The position numbers were made by a program, and so were the translations under genes. 64,000 nt of DNA, taken from Phoenix dactylifera (Eukaryota; Streptophyta; Magnoliopsida; Arecales; Arecaceae). The notes under the pieces were generated by a model. It had not been told where the DNA came from. It worked only from the letters and a program-made list of their open reading frames with translations, and searched no databases. The stretch is taken from the NCBI RefSeq assembly GCF_009389715.1, contig NC_052399.1:3984938-4048937 (forward strand). Reading direction: 5' to 3'. Positions 22,194-35,482 of this stretch are shown one piece after another (the first letter of the stretch is position 1; every line of letters starts with the position of its first letter).

Positions 22194-23767
22194 ATTCCCG
22201 CCTAGATTCCGACCGGAGAAGTGAACGGGGACACGATCGGAGAGAGGAGAGAGAGAGAGATCGGGGTATCGGGAAACGATCGAGGAGGAACGAGAGGTGG
22301 CGGCTTTGTATACTCCAATGCGTACCTTTCGGACCTAGAACTATATGTATAAGTTAATCACGAATGTTACGAGCAGGATAAACTGAGATCCCGACCGTTT
22401 GATCGAGCAACAGTTCATCGGAAGTTATGTCACGACCGTTTGATAAAGACGTGCTCGACCGGCTTAACTCGTTCAGCTTCAAAATATCCTCGGATGGGTG
22501 AGATTTCAACTTGATCTTTGCCCAAAAAAAAGGAAAAAAGAAAGAAAGAATCCTCGGTGGTATGGTCAAGTTCCTTGCCGGTCCATCAAACCTAAACGTA
22601 CCAGCTTACATGGCACAATTCTTCTCATTATCTTGGCTGGCATTTTAAACTCATGAAACTGGATGAACTATCTTTTGATGCATCTCACCGCCAATATGTC
22701 AACTTGGTTCAAGAATCATCAATTAGCATATACATTCAAATTGCTCCACCTGTTAATTAAATATGACAAATAAACATGCCAACCCACTATTTTTAAGTGT
22801 GTCGGTTATGGCATGTTCCTGAAACTTGAAAAAGGATTTCAAGTCGCGCAGCATATCTCATGATTTGCATCGTGCCTGGGGGAATACTTAGCAGACACTT
22901 GAACTAATTCGGGTACAATTCATATACCACTGCAGTAAATGTAATCTATCATCATCCTTGGCCTTGGCCTAGGAAGGATCTAAACAGAAGCTGTTCAAGA
23001 TACTCTTGGCCAAATGGCCACCCAGGTCCGGTTCCACATTCAAGGAACTCAGCTACTTTCTGACCGCATCACATGGCGGGTTCAGAGCACAAACTCCGGC
23101 CCAAACGCGAGACCAACACCACCACAGCAGGGTCCTGGATTCTGTGATTTTTTTGTGAGCGTCACAGGGCTACAGACACTCAATTGTCATCAACAGCAAG
23201 GATCACCAGTCAACCTATCTTATTGTTTGTGATCTTATGCAATGAATCCGATCTTCCAGTACCCGCTGAAAGGCAGCCATTGGAGCGAGATGCCATGCAT
23301 GGCAGGCTTTTAGATTCATTTTCAACGGATGATGCACTTCCCACCAAAAGCGTTGCTTGCCTTGCACCAATTGATTGTTGGGTCGATCAATCAATCAAGA
23401 AAAAATAAACACCTGAAACATCGGACGGGCGCTAGTCTCTAGATCCGCATTGACAAAGGAGAACTCCTAGATTTCTCCCCTTTTTTAACCCCTCTGGTTT
23501 TACAATGTAAGCTTCTTGACGGCATAGAAGACAGCCTTTTATATAGCACCACCACACTAATACAACTCCACGAGGATCAGAACATCGAAATTATACAGCA
23601 CAAGGTTTTTTTTAAGTTTCTTTATAAAGGATGATTCAACAAAGCACATGAAAGATGGAAGGTTGTAACCAGGCATATTAGAAGAGGTGAGAAATGAGCA
23701 ACAAGGAATAAACCTTCTCATACCCAGTTGGGCACAGCATCGTTCAGGAATCTACTAGAGCAGCATT
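22194..23767. other. H2A.Z promoter side and region downstream of STRAP
   Basis: 22194-22300 is the GC- and GA-rich 5' UTR/promoter of the minus-strand H2A.Z gene. 22301-23767 is AT-rich apart from 23000-23400. Only short ORFs without recognisable domains occur. The last few hundred bases are expected to hold the 3' UTR of the STRAP-like gene. Confidence 0.5.
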
Positions 23768-26700
23768 CTACCCCTCGCTGGGTCCATCCTTGGTGATGTG
23801 AAAACCCTCAATTTTCCGAGCAACTTCATTTGCAACAACCTTCACTTTTCCACCAGGACCATTTGCCCCAATTCCCTCATGCTCATCAGCGGTGGCAGGA
23901 CTCATCTGCCATATCCTTATTGTCCCATCTTCTGAACCTGAAGCATAGGATTCGCCTATGGGAGAGAACCGTACACAATGGACAGGTCCATGATGACCTT
24001 TATTGCAAGCTGAACCCAGGCAAAAGAACATCCATATTATTGCATTGGTGTAAAGTGCTATCAGGATCCAGTGAACCAAACAAATCATAAAAATGAAATC
24101 ATCCACAATCAAGTAATTCAAGTATAAATGATAGTTCAGACTTACTGATCTGTTCACCAGTATGAAAATCAAAAACATGAATCCACATATCTTCACCTCC
24201 AGCAATGAATCTGTTGCCAAACTTTGGCTCGAGCGAAGCTGATTCCACAGTACATGGCATATTGTAGCTTTTAACAAGTCCAAAACTGATGACCAACAAT
24301 CAAGGAATTTAAATTTAGAAGAGAATACCTGTGCAAAAACAAGCGAGCAAGCAAGAGAGAGAGAGAGAGAGGCATGAAAATGTATGTGCTCAGAAAGCTT
24401 ACTGGTTTGCATCCCAAAACTTGACAGTTGAGCCATCGGCAGTAGTGATATACCTGCCATCTTGGCTAACTTCAGCACTCGTAACAGGTGACTTGGTCTC
24501 AAGAGTTTGGACAATCTTCCCGCTTCTTACATCCCATAACCTGTGCAGTAGTTGAGTAACACGATAAGGGGGAAAGAGTGAAAGAAGATCGCATACCAAT
24601 GAGTTTATTTAATGGTCAAGACATGTTATTGCAGAGTCCAAGAAATAATGAAAACAACCACACTAGCAAAAATGAATAGAGTACTTTAGCAACTTTGTAA
24701 ATGTTTGACATTTGCTACTAGGTGTCGGATTATACTACATAATTCCTGATCTTTTATATGATCAACCTAAAATAGCATGACATCATCAATTCTACATTAA
24801 CAAAGTCTGTTAACAAATACCGTGCACTACCACAACAAACATGTGAAGAGAAAAGTAGGTCAACAATAATGTAAAAAAAAAGATTAGATTAAAATATCCG
24901 AGGAAGAAATAAACACACCTCACACCCCCAATATCAGTGCAAGAGCTTAATATTGTCTGGTCACTATGAAGCCAAGCAACAGTTCTGATTGAACCAGGTG
25001 ACTTATCAACTTCTCTTGGAGGTGCATCTGGACGATTCAAATCAAATATCCGCAACATTTTCTCAACTCCTCCAGTGAGCAAAAGGTGTGTATCCTGCAG
25101 GTAGTCTTTAATGAGTGGGAAAAAAAACTAATGCCAGATGGTTGAGATGCACCAACATACAAACATGAAGTCCTCTTAGGAAAAGTTCCAAAGGGTCAAA
25201 ATTACTATGACACAAGTAAAGTGTGATAATTCCACAGCCAGACAGACACAAACCAAAAATCAGCAATGAATCTCTATGATTAGAGCTTCCAGTCCCCATC
25301 TAACAAAGAAATTCACCAGCTGCTTACAAAAGCAAATCTGAACTGTTGTCTTGGTAATACAGCCGCAGTGGCCAAATTTTTAATCAATATTCACCAGTAG
25401 GTGTTGAATTGCAGTATGATTGCATGTGTGTATCATTGTAGCTCCAACTCATCGCAAGAATTTAAGAGACGCTTGCAAATACAGCAACTTGGATTGAACA
25501 TCAACCACAAATTACAATAGCAATTAAAAGCAATAATATCAAGATAAGCTGTGCTGACAAAGGAATCATAAGCATCGCAACTTGCAGCATAACTCATAAT
25601 ACAAGACAGTGGATTTCGGAATCTAACAATAAACCACTTCATACAGAACATAAAAGTCAACTTTTATAGCCCCCCAAAAATAAATAAATAATAACCAATG
25701 AAAAAAACACCAAGACCAACTACTACCACCACAACAATAGAACGATAGGGGGAAAGAGGAGGAGGAGAAGAGACAAATAAAAAGAAGATAAAGGAGCACA
25801 TTCCTCACATATGGTGTCTAGGTACCACAAAATATCTACCAGACAACTGGAGGAGGAAAAATGAAAACCAATAGAATGCCAATAAAAAAAAAAGTTTTTA
25901 AGATCCAAAATTGAACTGTATGAATCAATTAGCAAAGAAGGCCTCATTTACCTCCGAAAAGGCACATGCCCGAACAATGTGCTTGTGTTCAAACGAGTGC
26001 AATTCATCTCCAGTCAACGCATCCCATATTTTCCTGCACAAAAGTAAAGGTGAAAGAATCTTAGTTAATTGTCAATAAATATAAAAATATACTATATCCA
26101 ACTGATTGAATAACATAATAGTTCAATTAACATTATGCAGGGAACTGTATTATTAGCATAAACAACAAAACCAACCATCCATGTGTTTATTCAACTATTG
26201 TAGATATCAAAATACAATATAATATTGCTAATCTCCTGATTATCAAGGGCCAATCGGCATTTCTCATTAAATATTGATTCTCACAAGATGTTATACAGGA
26301 AAAAACCAAACATTTATGGATATTATTCTGACACCTAATATGTAGTGATTTCATCAACAACATATTATTACACATATATGCTAAAGGACATCCCTAAGTA
26401 GTTAATGTCAAGGCCCCTGATGGTTAATATCTTCTTACCTAAAGATAAAAAAAATATCCTAATCAACACAGCTTTGATTTCTCTACCCAGCTGCCCCATG
26501 TCGCCACTTTAATGGCTATTCAAATCAGAAAAACACATGATCAAACACCAGAGAAGCACCAAATCACACAAGCACTCCTTCCCTCAAAAATTGCTACTTC
26601 TCAAGATTAAGCTCTACACTTAACAACAGTATTGAAAGTTGTCTTGGTTTCACTTGGGCTCCTCCAAATAAAATCTAATAGATAGGAAATCAAGTAGCAT

Positions 26701-29700
26701 GAATCACACCACAACTCCTACTACTACTACTACCACCCTAAATAGGATACTTAATAAAATCACCTGACTACTGTGTCAGGCCTTCTTAGGTCATGACATT
26801 CACAGAGGGCAAAGGAAATGCTTGGTCAAGGCATCCAAACAACATTGGACCAACCATGCCAAAACGTCAGGCCTTGATTTGCATTCAAGGCATGCAGTTC
26901 ATGCTACAAGAAAAATCAAAATACACAATCACCAATGGAGATGGCTTAAAAACATAAGCTTATCTACCAATAGGACATAATACGAAACCAATACATCAAC
27001 ACAGAGACAGATTCATGATCTCAAATTTCACTCATCCACATGAAGTCCACAACCACATGTTGAAGAAGATTATGAAGAGTTAGAAAAATGACAAGTAGTT
27101 CTGACATTTAGCAATCAAGTGATGCAGAGGAATAAAAGTAAAATAAATCACTAATAGTTGTACTTGATATAGTAAAAAACAAGAGAAGGAAAACTCATAA
27201 ATCTCGAGGGGTTACTTCCTGAACTACAAAACAATAAAAACAAATAAATAACATACTTGGAATGAATTCCCAGAAAAATCACAACAATCAATTGGATTCT
27301 TCCATTCTTTTTGGCAACTTAATGAAGCTCATGTTGGAATTTCCTCAAGTTGGAAAACATCAAGATTGCAACAAGTAAAAAGAAACTAAATTATCAATGA
27401 CAATGTGTGCTTGCCATTAAAGCAGAGTTAATTGATTAATTATGTGAAACATTTGTCCACTCTGTTTTTCAAGCATCTTTCAGCATTGATATAATTAGCT
27501 TATCGGATTGATGTCTTTTACAAAAGATGAGCCATCTATAGACTTAGTGAAGGCTTATTCTATAAATCAATTCAATGAAATCAAGAGTGGCATGAGAGTC
27601 CATATATCTTCACTGTTATCTTTCTAATTAATGCATGCATACCATAAAATGCTACAAAATTTTTCAAAGTGAACATGTTGTCAATAGAATAGTAGCACAG
27701 CCTTCTCCTACAGGGGTATTCAAGCTCTTACTTCGCAGCATATAAATTCACTTCTTTCTTCACATCCTAACATAATATGTAAGCATATGTCATAGTGATG
27801 GGAATCTTAACATGGTCAAATAACCATGCTCTCCAAATAATGTAAATATACATCATAGAAACTGCACTGCAAAAAGATTCATCAACAAAATTAACAAACC
27901 AAGACTGGAAGATCATTAACTTTTCCAAATTGTGCAGCTTTTTGAGGGGTTTAAATGCCCCTACACCAAGCTCTCACTTCCACCATAAAAATTATGGTAT
28001 ATGGCTGTCTGCCATGAATTACCGGAGAACAAAAAAATACTGCTTGTTCCCGGATTTTCGCTCTCTTGAATTGTCTGAGAAATTAGAATGGTTAGAAGAC
28101 TCACCAGCATTGGCAACATGTTAATTGATCTTCCTCATCACACAAAGTTATCGGGCTTTAAGTTGTTGCTCCACATCATGATATACTTCTACATATTTCA
28201 CCATCTTGCAGAACATAGTCATCAGACGTGCTCATACATTATACAAGAAGCATCACAAGCATGAGTTCTTGTTTATAAGCAAGACCAACTAAAGTATAAC
28301 TCTTATTTTAAGGATATTAAAAGAAATAAACTGATCCTAAGTAGAACAACATGATAATACTTATAACATCCAGTGCTCTATGCCTCTATGCAGCCTACAT
28401 GAGTGGCTGCCCAACTTTAGAGAATTTCCGAAAGAAAAAAACATGAAAGAATCCAGACTCAATTCCCAAAACTTTCTTCTATTGCAAGACAACTTTTTAT
28501 GAGAAAAGTTTGTGCCCACAGCTTTCCTGATGCCCACTAATACTAGCAAAATCACCTGATCTACCTGATTATTTAACTAAAAATATAATCTTCAACTGAC
28601 CCCTAAGTAAATTGTATGATTCACATTGTTTTTTTCTAAATAAGAATTAATCTAATGTTGACATAAATATCACTCTACTTTGGATAACCATGAGTATTAG
28701 ATACTGTAACCTGTCAATCAGAAAGTACCCATAGAATGAGTCCAAATATTTAGATATAAAATTTGACTTAAATCCAAGCAGCTCACATGAAACAGATCTT
28801 TGCCCAGGTTACCAGCCATTAATCTAAAAAATCCTCCTAGCAAGGAAGGTGGTGGTTTGTATGTAAAGAAAAGGGCAAGATGAGGTTGCTTGCTCTTCCA
28901 CCAGCACACCTACATCTACCTCCCCTACCAAATAGATAAATAAACTCAATAACCTTAAATCGTGCTTAAGTTAGCTGTCCACAAACTGACAATTGCTGAA
29001 CATTTCTATGGCATAACTAAGTATAATGTTTTAATGTCAACTCGTACTTTCTCATGGAATTAGCAAGGATAGCAAATATAAGGCCCATAGTTGTCACTCA
29101 ATAATGTAAGGATCCCACATTTCAAAATTTAGATCATTAATTTGGATCTCATCCTTGCACCAAGGCAAAAGTGCCATATGTTAATAGCCATGCCAGTCAC
29201 ATGCTGTCATGAAATTGTACGATACTGGGCAATGCTACACATCCACATTCCCAAGCAGGTATCCATGTCATGGATGAAAAATTGACTAGCATGCATGATA
29301 TCATTTATGTACCCAGCATTTTAAGCATCAAGCTGTACCATGCAGTACAAGGCATACAATATTGATCCATATAGTACCGACACAGTATGGGTGCTCGACA
29401 CATTGTACCGACACAGTACGAATGTTGTGCCAACTCAAACAGTGTACCATTTGTTGGTATGGGGTGTACCACACCACACTAGTAAGGTAGCAGCAGAGTC
29501 TGTACTGACTTGAAATATTGCCTACACATGTCGAGCATGTATTTGGTACAATCTTCATCGCTAATATGGACTGGCGTACTTTGCTTTACTGAGAACATCT
29601 AGTTATTTTTACTTGCTCTTCTAAGAATATAAAGTTATGATGATCATAAGGTTCAACAATATGGCAAGGAAGAAATCTTGTATATTCCTTCTAAAGGCAA

Positions 29701-32700
29701 TAGAGCAAAGGTGGTTCTACATATTAATTCCAATGATACCACTAGTGATAATTATATTGTTTGTCATTTGTATTTGTTCCATCAACCTATCTCCTCACAT
29801 TTGTTTTGGTCAATAATATGGACTAATATGACAGTATATAAAATATTAAAATAACTAGACATAATGTTTGCATCATTAGACATCTATGAATGGCCTTATG
29901 ATGGTGAAAATTAGACTTGATCATCTACTTTTATTTATAGAAATTTCTAAATTGTCCAAAAAAATCATAATGAATCTTATCAAAGATCCCATACAAGTTA
30001 ACCCCTTATGATTTATGACTTGATCCTGATTATAGCAACATTGCTATGATTCTCATTAGTAATAGCCTAAATGCACATCAAAATGAAATCATATTTCAAA
30101 GACAGAAGATGCTCATGAATACCCACAACTTTTTCAAAAGCAGTACATTAAGCTTTAAAAACATGTTTTCTGAAAGATACATCTCTTAAATTTCTAGTCA
30201 TCAGTACTGGACAAATATCAAATACGGGGAAAATATGATTCATGCAATTATGTTAAAAATTCACAATAGTAGACAGATTTTATAAACAAGTACGAAGTTA
30301 TTGCATTAAAATTGTTTGTATAACAATCATAATAACAATTATGCTTTCCTTGACATTGTAATCCCCAATGCCAAAATGGAGCTCTTGAGAGCACTAGAAG
30401 TGCTCTCTCCCAATCTAATTTGCTCCTTTCAATTTTCTTTGAGCTAATCCACCCTCCCTCTATTATAAAGAGCTTCCACTGCTACATAACCAGTCCAAGA
30501 AACATGTTGATATCAGAACGCTGATCATCCAAGTAGCTTCCAATAATTCCAAACCACTATCTATTCTCACTTAATGATGTTATTACCAAAAAAATGGTTT
30601 GTGTTTTTTAGATAGTAATCTGGCCACAAGTCTGTATACTGCAGCTTTACAAGTGGTGTGTTACCCAAAAAATTGATACACTGTAGAAGCAAGCTTAGAC
30701 AGAGAGCTTAATAGGTGGCACTTTATAAAATGAGAAGAAATAGGATCGTGAGTATATCTTAAACCCTTGAAAGGATAATGTAGTGCCTGGCTATGAGAAA
30801 GCAGGTGAAGAGTATTATCTAGCTCCTAAGGCCATATTCCCTGTGGGGTTAGAGTTGAATATGACCACTTAAACCCACCAAACACTGTTTGCAAGCAGCT
30901 TCATTCCAACCCTCAAATAGGCATATAAAATGTTAAAAAGAATTACTTTGTAGGAATAAGCTGAAGGTAAACTATTCCAGCTATAAGGTAGAGTTGTTGA
31001 CTCCCCAGTAAAGAGATTTAAGAATAAGTTAACCCATTTACCCTGGGCTAACATATTCCACAACCAAATGTGGCCTACGGTAATAATGCTGCATATTGAG
31101 AGTTTGAACATCCTCATAGCTTTCAAAAGATGCAGTTTTACAGGATGATACATCAATTTTAACAAACCAAATAGATCTTCTTTCAGATCTCCCTTGTCAT
31201 ATAGCTGATGTTCAGAAGCAAAAAACTCAACCAGAAACATCCTTGCATGGTTCTCAAACTAAATAATAAATTAAACAAAAAGATCCTATCCGGGACAAAT
31301 TTAAACATCCCTGGATGCAGAAATAGAAAAAGAACCTAGAGCATATCATGGATGGAATTAGACATTAGACTAGTAAAGCAAGAGAAATTTGCAAGCCCTT
31401 AGGCAAGAAGCATGAATCAACCAGAACAAACTATCGTCATTTAGGAAAAAAAAGCCCTAGAACTTGCAGATTCTGAAAGCAATTTTTCTGTAGAGATACA
31501 TCATTACTGGACAAGCATTCATAAACATCATCATTGTAAAAAAAATGAAAAGCATGATTCGATTCACATTTTGAACTGCTTGTTTCTTTCATCAGCTTTA
31601 ACAGCAGTCACTAAAATAAGTAAGATGGCATACGCTGTGAAATCAGCTGAACCAGATGCAGCACGTAGAGCATTGGTATCGAGGCAGCAACTCCAGACTG
31701 CACCCTTATGCCCTTCAAAAGTTCCAATCCAGTCTCCTGTCTCACCATTTCTCAGCATGGGACTGGCATCTGAAGAGTTAAAAATTACTTTTATTATTTA
31801 AGTAACCTAACACATCCGACTAATCACTTCAATGCATTTGAAAAAAAAAATTAACACAGTTTTGAACACCCTATCTTTCAATCATGTGTAGATGTATATT
31901 CATATTCATCAATTACTAGCTGTTGAAAATATGACAGGAGGAAAAGAGACGGACAAATACTTCTCTAATCAAGGATGAGAATGAATTTCAAAATGAAAAA
32001 ATAAACACCTCAAGTAGAAACAATCTACTGACCTGTACTCCCACACATGCAAAGCAACAGAATAAGCATTTCTGGAAAAAAATCAAAACTACAAACCATC
32101 CCTTGAATATAGAACACGGACAGTAAATCCAAGATAGAATCGTAACAGCCTTCATCGACGAAGAATAAGGAGTCTGTTTTTGCTAGTCAAAGATCGGTTA
32201 TTCAATTCTGGCTGAAAAATAAACACTACCCACCAATATGCATGAACCATATGCAACGTCTACTTCACAGCCTATATATCACATTAAAGATCACAAATTC
32301 TGGAGATTGGGTACTGTGAGGCTAACGGGGCAGCAGATTGGGTAGCCTTTTACGTGGCTAACCATTCTAGAGAGACCCTCTCGCTGGGCGAGGAGGACTT
32401 ACCCAGAGCGCTCCAGGAACTGTTATCTTTTGACCTCTTTGGGTGTATTTGTACCGCCAAAAACAAAAAAAAGAAAAAAGAAAGAAAGAAAGATCACTAT
32501 CCATCTACCCATTCTACATTCTCTCGAAGACTTACGCTTGCTCATACAAAAAAAATACTAAACACTCGATCAGACGCTTTTAGTGGTACCTTTTTATTTG
32601 TGGGGAAAAAAATCTAAGTATATATTGGCAAAAGACTGCTCCTCTAGGATTCATCAGTAAACAGAAAAGACGGCAAATTAGGAGGGCAAGAGAAGAAATC

Positions 32701-32823
32701 CTAACCTTTGCTTGCGCTGATGAGAAAGAATCCATCCGGAGTAACGGGGCTGTAGAACAAATCCACCACCGGCCGCGAATGACCATGGCAGACGAGAGGA
32801 ACGGCCACCTTTTTCTTCTCCAT
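23768..32823 (-). CDS. STRAP/unrip-like WD40 repeat protein, 343 aa, seven exons
   Basis: CDS exons: 32823-32706, 31769-31634, 26033-25952, 25094-24919, 24540-24403, 24285-24146, 24009-23768. All junctions are GT-AG and phases join cleanly (118, 136, 82, 176, 138, 140, 242 nt). It starts [20 protein letters not shown] and ends DGPSEG. WD40 blades are visible as [75 protein letters not shown] and [15 protein letters not shown]...[11 protein letters not shown], matching serine-threonine kinase receptor-associated protein. In animals STRAP/unrip joins the SMN complex and modulates TGF-beta signalling. Plants lack that pathway, so a role in RNP assembly or protein scaffolding is inference. Intron 2 is about 5.6 kb. 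The protein length is normal. Confidence 0.92.
29320..29560. repeat. Dispersed GTACC-rich repeat in STRAP intron 2
   Basis: Contains repeated GTACCGACACAGTA and GGTGTACCACACC-like words. The same word style recurs at 36940-37080 and 58125-58262. Probably copies of one degenerate non-autonomous transposon family. Boundaries cannot be fixed by eye. Confidence 0.35.
32311..32492 (+). mobile_element. LINE 3' end in STRAP intron 1
   Basis: Plus-strand translation gives [20 protein letters not shown] then [14 protein letters not shown], the L1 RNase H tail and 3' end with an A-rich AAAG terminus. It lies antisense to the host gene, in an intron, and is 5'-truncated. Confidence 0.7.
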
Positions 32824-34493
32824 TCCTGCCGCTGGACCAAGAATCTAAAAGCAAAACCCTCGACCCTAAAGAATCCCTTCGGCAAAAATCGAAGTGAAGG
32901 AGATCGAATACAACAACAAAGAAACAAACTCCCGCTATCCAGAAACCCTAACCCTAGACCCAAAGAAAACCACTAATCAATCATACGGTGCTCGAGATCT
33001 AACCCAGTCCTCTCCAGTCCAAAAATGAATCGAAGACGATCGAAACCCTCTACAAAGATCAAGAACACCGGGATGGAAGATTGAAATCTATATTTTTCAC
33101 ACCTTTTTCCTAAAATTTTAAATACACGAGAAGGAGAAAGAAATACATAAGCAGAAAACTAGGGAGCGGGGCGAGGTCGGAGACGGAGGAGCAGACGAAC
33201 CGGTCCCCTATAAAGGAGAGGGAGGAACGTTGCCCAGGCGGAGATTAGCATGTTCGTCTTCCACATGTACATCGCTTCTTTCTGATGAAGAATCCTGGCC
33301 GTTGGACATAGTTTTCGCGGTGATGATTTGGTCTTCGGCTTTTTTTCTCGCTGTCTCGAGTGGGGGGTAAAATTGGGCCGGTTAGGCCCATCGGACCGAC
33401 GGGCGGATCCAGTGAGACTTTTTTCTTATCCCCGGAAGAATTTTATCTCACTGAAACCTTTTTCTTATAAGAGTTTTTTTCTTTTAATTCTCAAGTTTTC
33501 TATTTATGTGTTTTCTAAGAAAAAAATATAGGAAAATTCCATATATTGACCTTCTACCTGTTTAATTGGGAAATAAGACAAAGTCAACTGCAATTTCTCA
33601 TCACATAAACACATCGTTATAGAGGATATGGCTGGCAAGATTTGACCCTCAAAGCCAATCTAGCCAACCATGAGAGTCTAAGTGACCTCAATTTATCATA
33701 AATATAAAGAATTAAAAAATATCTACATGTTTTGGAAGGAAAAATAAGAACAATATCTAACATGAATTGGCCCGGCATTCAGGAGAAGTGATTTGGATTA
33801 GGATCGGAGATAGACCTTACTCTCTGTATCACTTTTTTTCTGTTGATTTGGCAGGTTGTACTCATGTGAGAATCATATGAATGCCGTTTTTAGCCAAAAA
33901 AAAATATAAATATATAACTTGAGAATGGATAGGAAGTTTAGTTCTTCAAAAAGCTTTCCAAAGAGAAAAGATCTTCACCTAAAAAATGTGAAGCTAGCCA
34001 AGTTATTTAGAAAGTTGATAATTATTTATATTTTTTCTGAAAATTTAAGTTATATATTTAAAAATAGATTTGCAATTGAATTGATGGAAAAAGTAATATA
34101 AGAGTAAACTTCTCTCAGTATTAGATTGAGCTACCCTTAAGTGGGTCTGGAGTTAAGAGTCCCATCGAGAGCTCAGAATACAAGTCATACTCATTCTAGG
34201 ACATGAAGGTTTTTCTTGATGACTAAGAAAAACAAGTAACAACAATATGCGATAAGATTTGGTTTTTAGTGAATTTTTCCATCGAGTTTCAAGCTTCTTA
34301 TCTTAACAAAGCCTGAATCTTCTGGGCTCCCAGTTGCGAGAAATTTTGATTGTGTGATGGTATGGATTCATGCGAGCACACTTTAACACTGGCATTCATT
34401 GTTTGTCATGACAATGTATAAATGAGACCTGCTAGACTCGTGAAATAATTCTAGACTATACTTGTGTTGGTCTTCTCCGTTCTTCTCCTCCCT
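32824..34493. other. Promoter side of the STRAP-like gene and intergenic DNA
   Basis: An AAACCCTAACCCTAG telo-box-like motif occurs at 32943-32957, about 120 bp before the STRAP start codon on its template orientation. The sequence becomes AT-rich beyond 33420. No gene recognised. Confidence 0.5.
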
Positions 34494-34501
34494 CCCATGC
34501 A

Positions 34502-35482
34502 TAGGCCTGTTAACAAGCCGAGCTGCTCGGACTTGGCTTGGGCTCAGCCTGGTAAAAGCTCGGCTTGAGCTCGGCTCATTAATCAAACGAGCTCTAGCCT
34601 GAGCCTAAAATGAGGCTCGTTTAAATCCGAGCCTGAGCTTGAGCCCGAGCAGCTCACGCGCCCGAACGGAGCTTGTGACTTAACACTGCCCACCGACGAC
34701 CAAATGAGGAGGCGGCTTGGGGATCCGACGGTCGAGATCACGCCATCGACGGAACCATGGGCGGTCAGATCTAGATCTCACTTAGAAACCCTGCATCCAA
34801 CCCAAGGGCCAAGGCCCTCCTCTCCAACCATCCTCCTCCTCCGACTTGCTGCCCACCTTCGAATATCTTTCTTCCCCACCTCCTTCTTCGTCTGCCCTAG
34901 CTTTCTATCTCCCCTTCCTTTCCTCGGTTCCTCCGTCCTCCCTGTCGCCGACGTCGAGTTCCAACTTCCGAGTTCTTTCCTTTCCCTTTGTTCTTCCGAG
35001 TTCTGACTTCCATCCTTTGCTCGTTCGCCACTGGCCCACTCGCCGTCCTCCCCATTGGGCCGGCACTCTGCACTCGGCTGAAGAGAGCGACGAGGGATTA
35101 GGGAGGTGGCGGCGGCGGCGGCATGACGGCATCTCTTCTCCAGTTCTCCTTCTCGGCGACTCGGTCCTCCGCCCTCTCAAGTGAGCTTCCCACTTTCGGA
35201 CCTCCGATTTTCTTTTTTTTCTTTTGACTTCAGTCTTCCAACCAAGGGGCAACTGGGCAAGGGGCTGGGTCCCTGGGGACTCCACAGACCGGGATCTAGC
35301 CATTTTATTTTTTTGTTTTTTTGCTGCCGAGCTTTATGAGCTCAAATCCGAACCTTTGCTTTGCCAGATAAACTCGAGCTCGAACCCAATACAGAGCTCA
35401 GTACTGAGCCTGAGCCCGAAATTTTAAGAAACGAGCCGAGTCTGAGCCTCCTTGACTCAGGCTCGGCTCTTTAACAGGCCTA
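34502..35482. mobile_element. hAT-like non-autonomous DNA transposon, 981 bp
   Basis: Ends are inverted repeats, TAGGCCTGTTAA at the left and TTAACAGGCCTA at the right. They are flanked by CCCATGCA (34494-34501) and CCCATATA (35483-35490), an 8-bp target duplication matching 6/8 with only transitions. Subterminal 150-bp regions on both sides are packed with GAGCTCG, GAGCCTGAGC and CTCGGCT words, the kind of transposase-binding clusters found in hAT elements. The interior, about 34650-35320, is GC-rich and CpG-containing, with no transposase. It could be captured host promoter or gene DNA. Confidence 0.75.

Noticed and set aside
34905-35303. 132-residue minus-strand ORF inside the hAT-like element
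   Set aside because: Low-complexity Arg/Lys-rich translation with another frame equally open; a by-product of GC-rich DNA.
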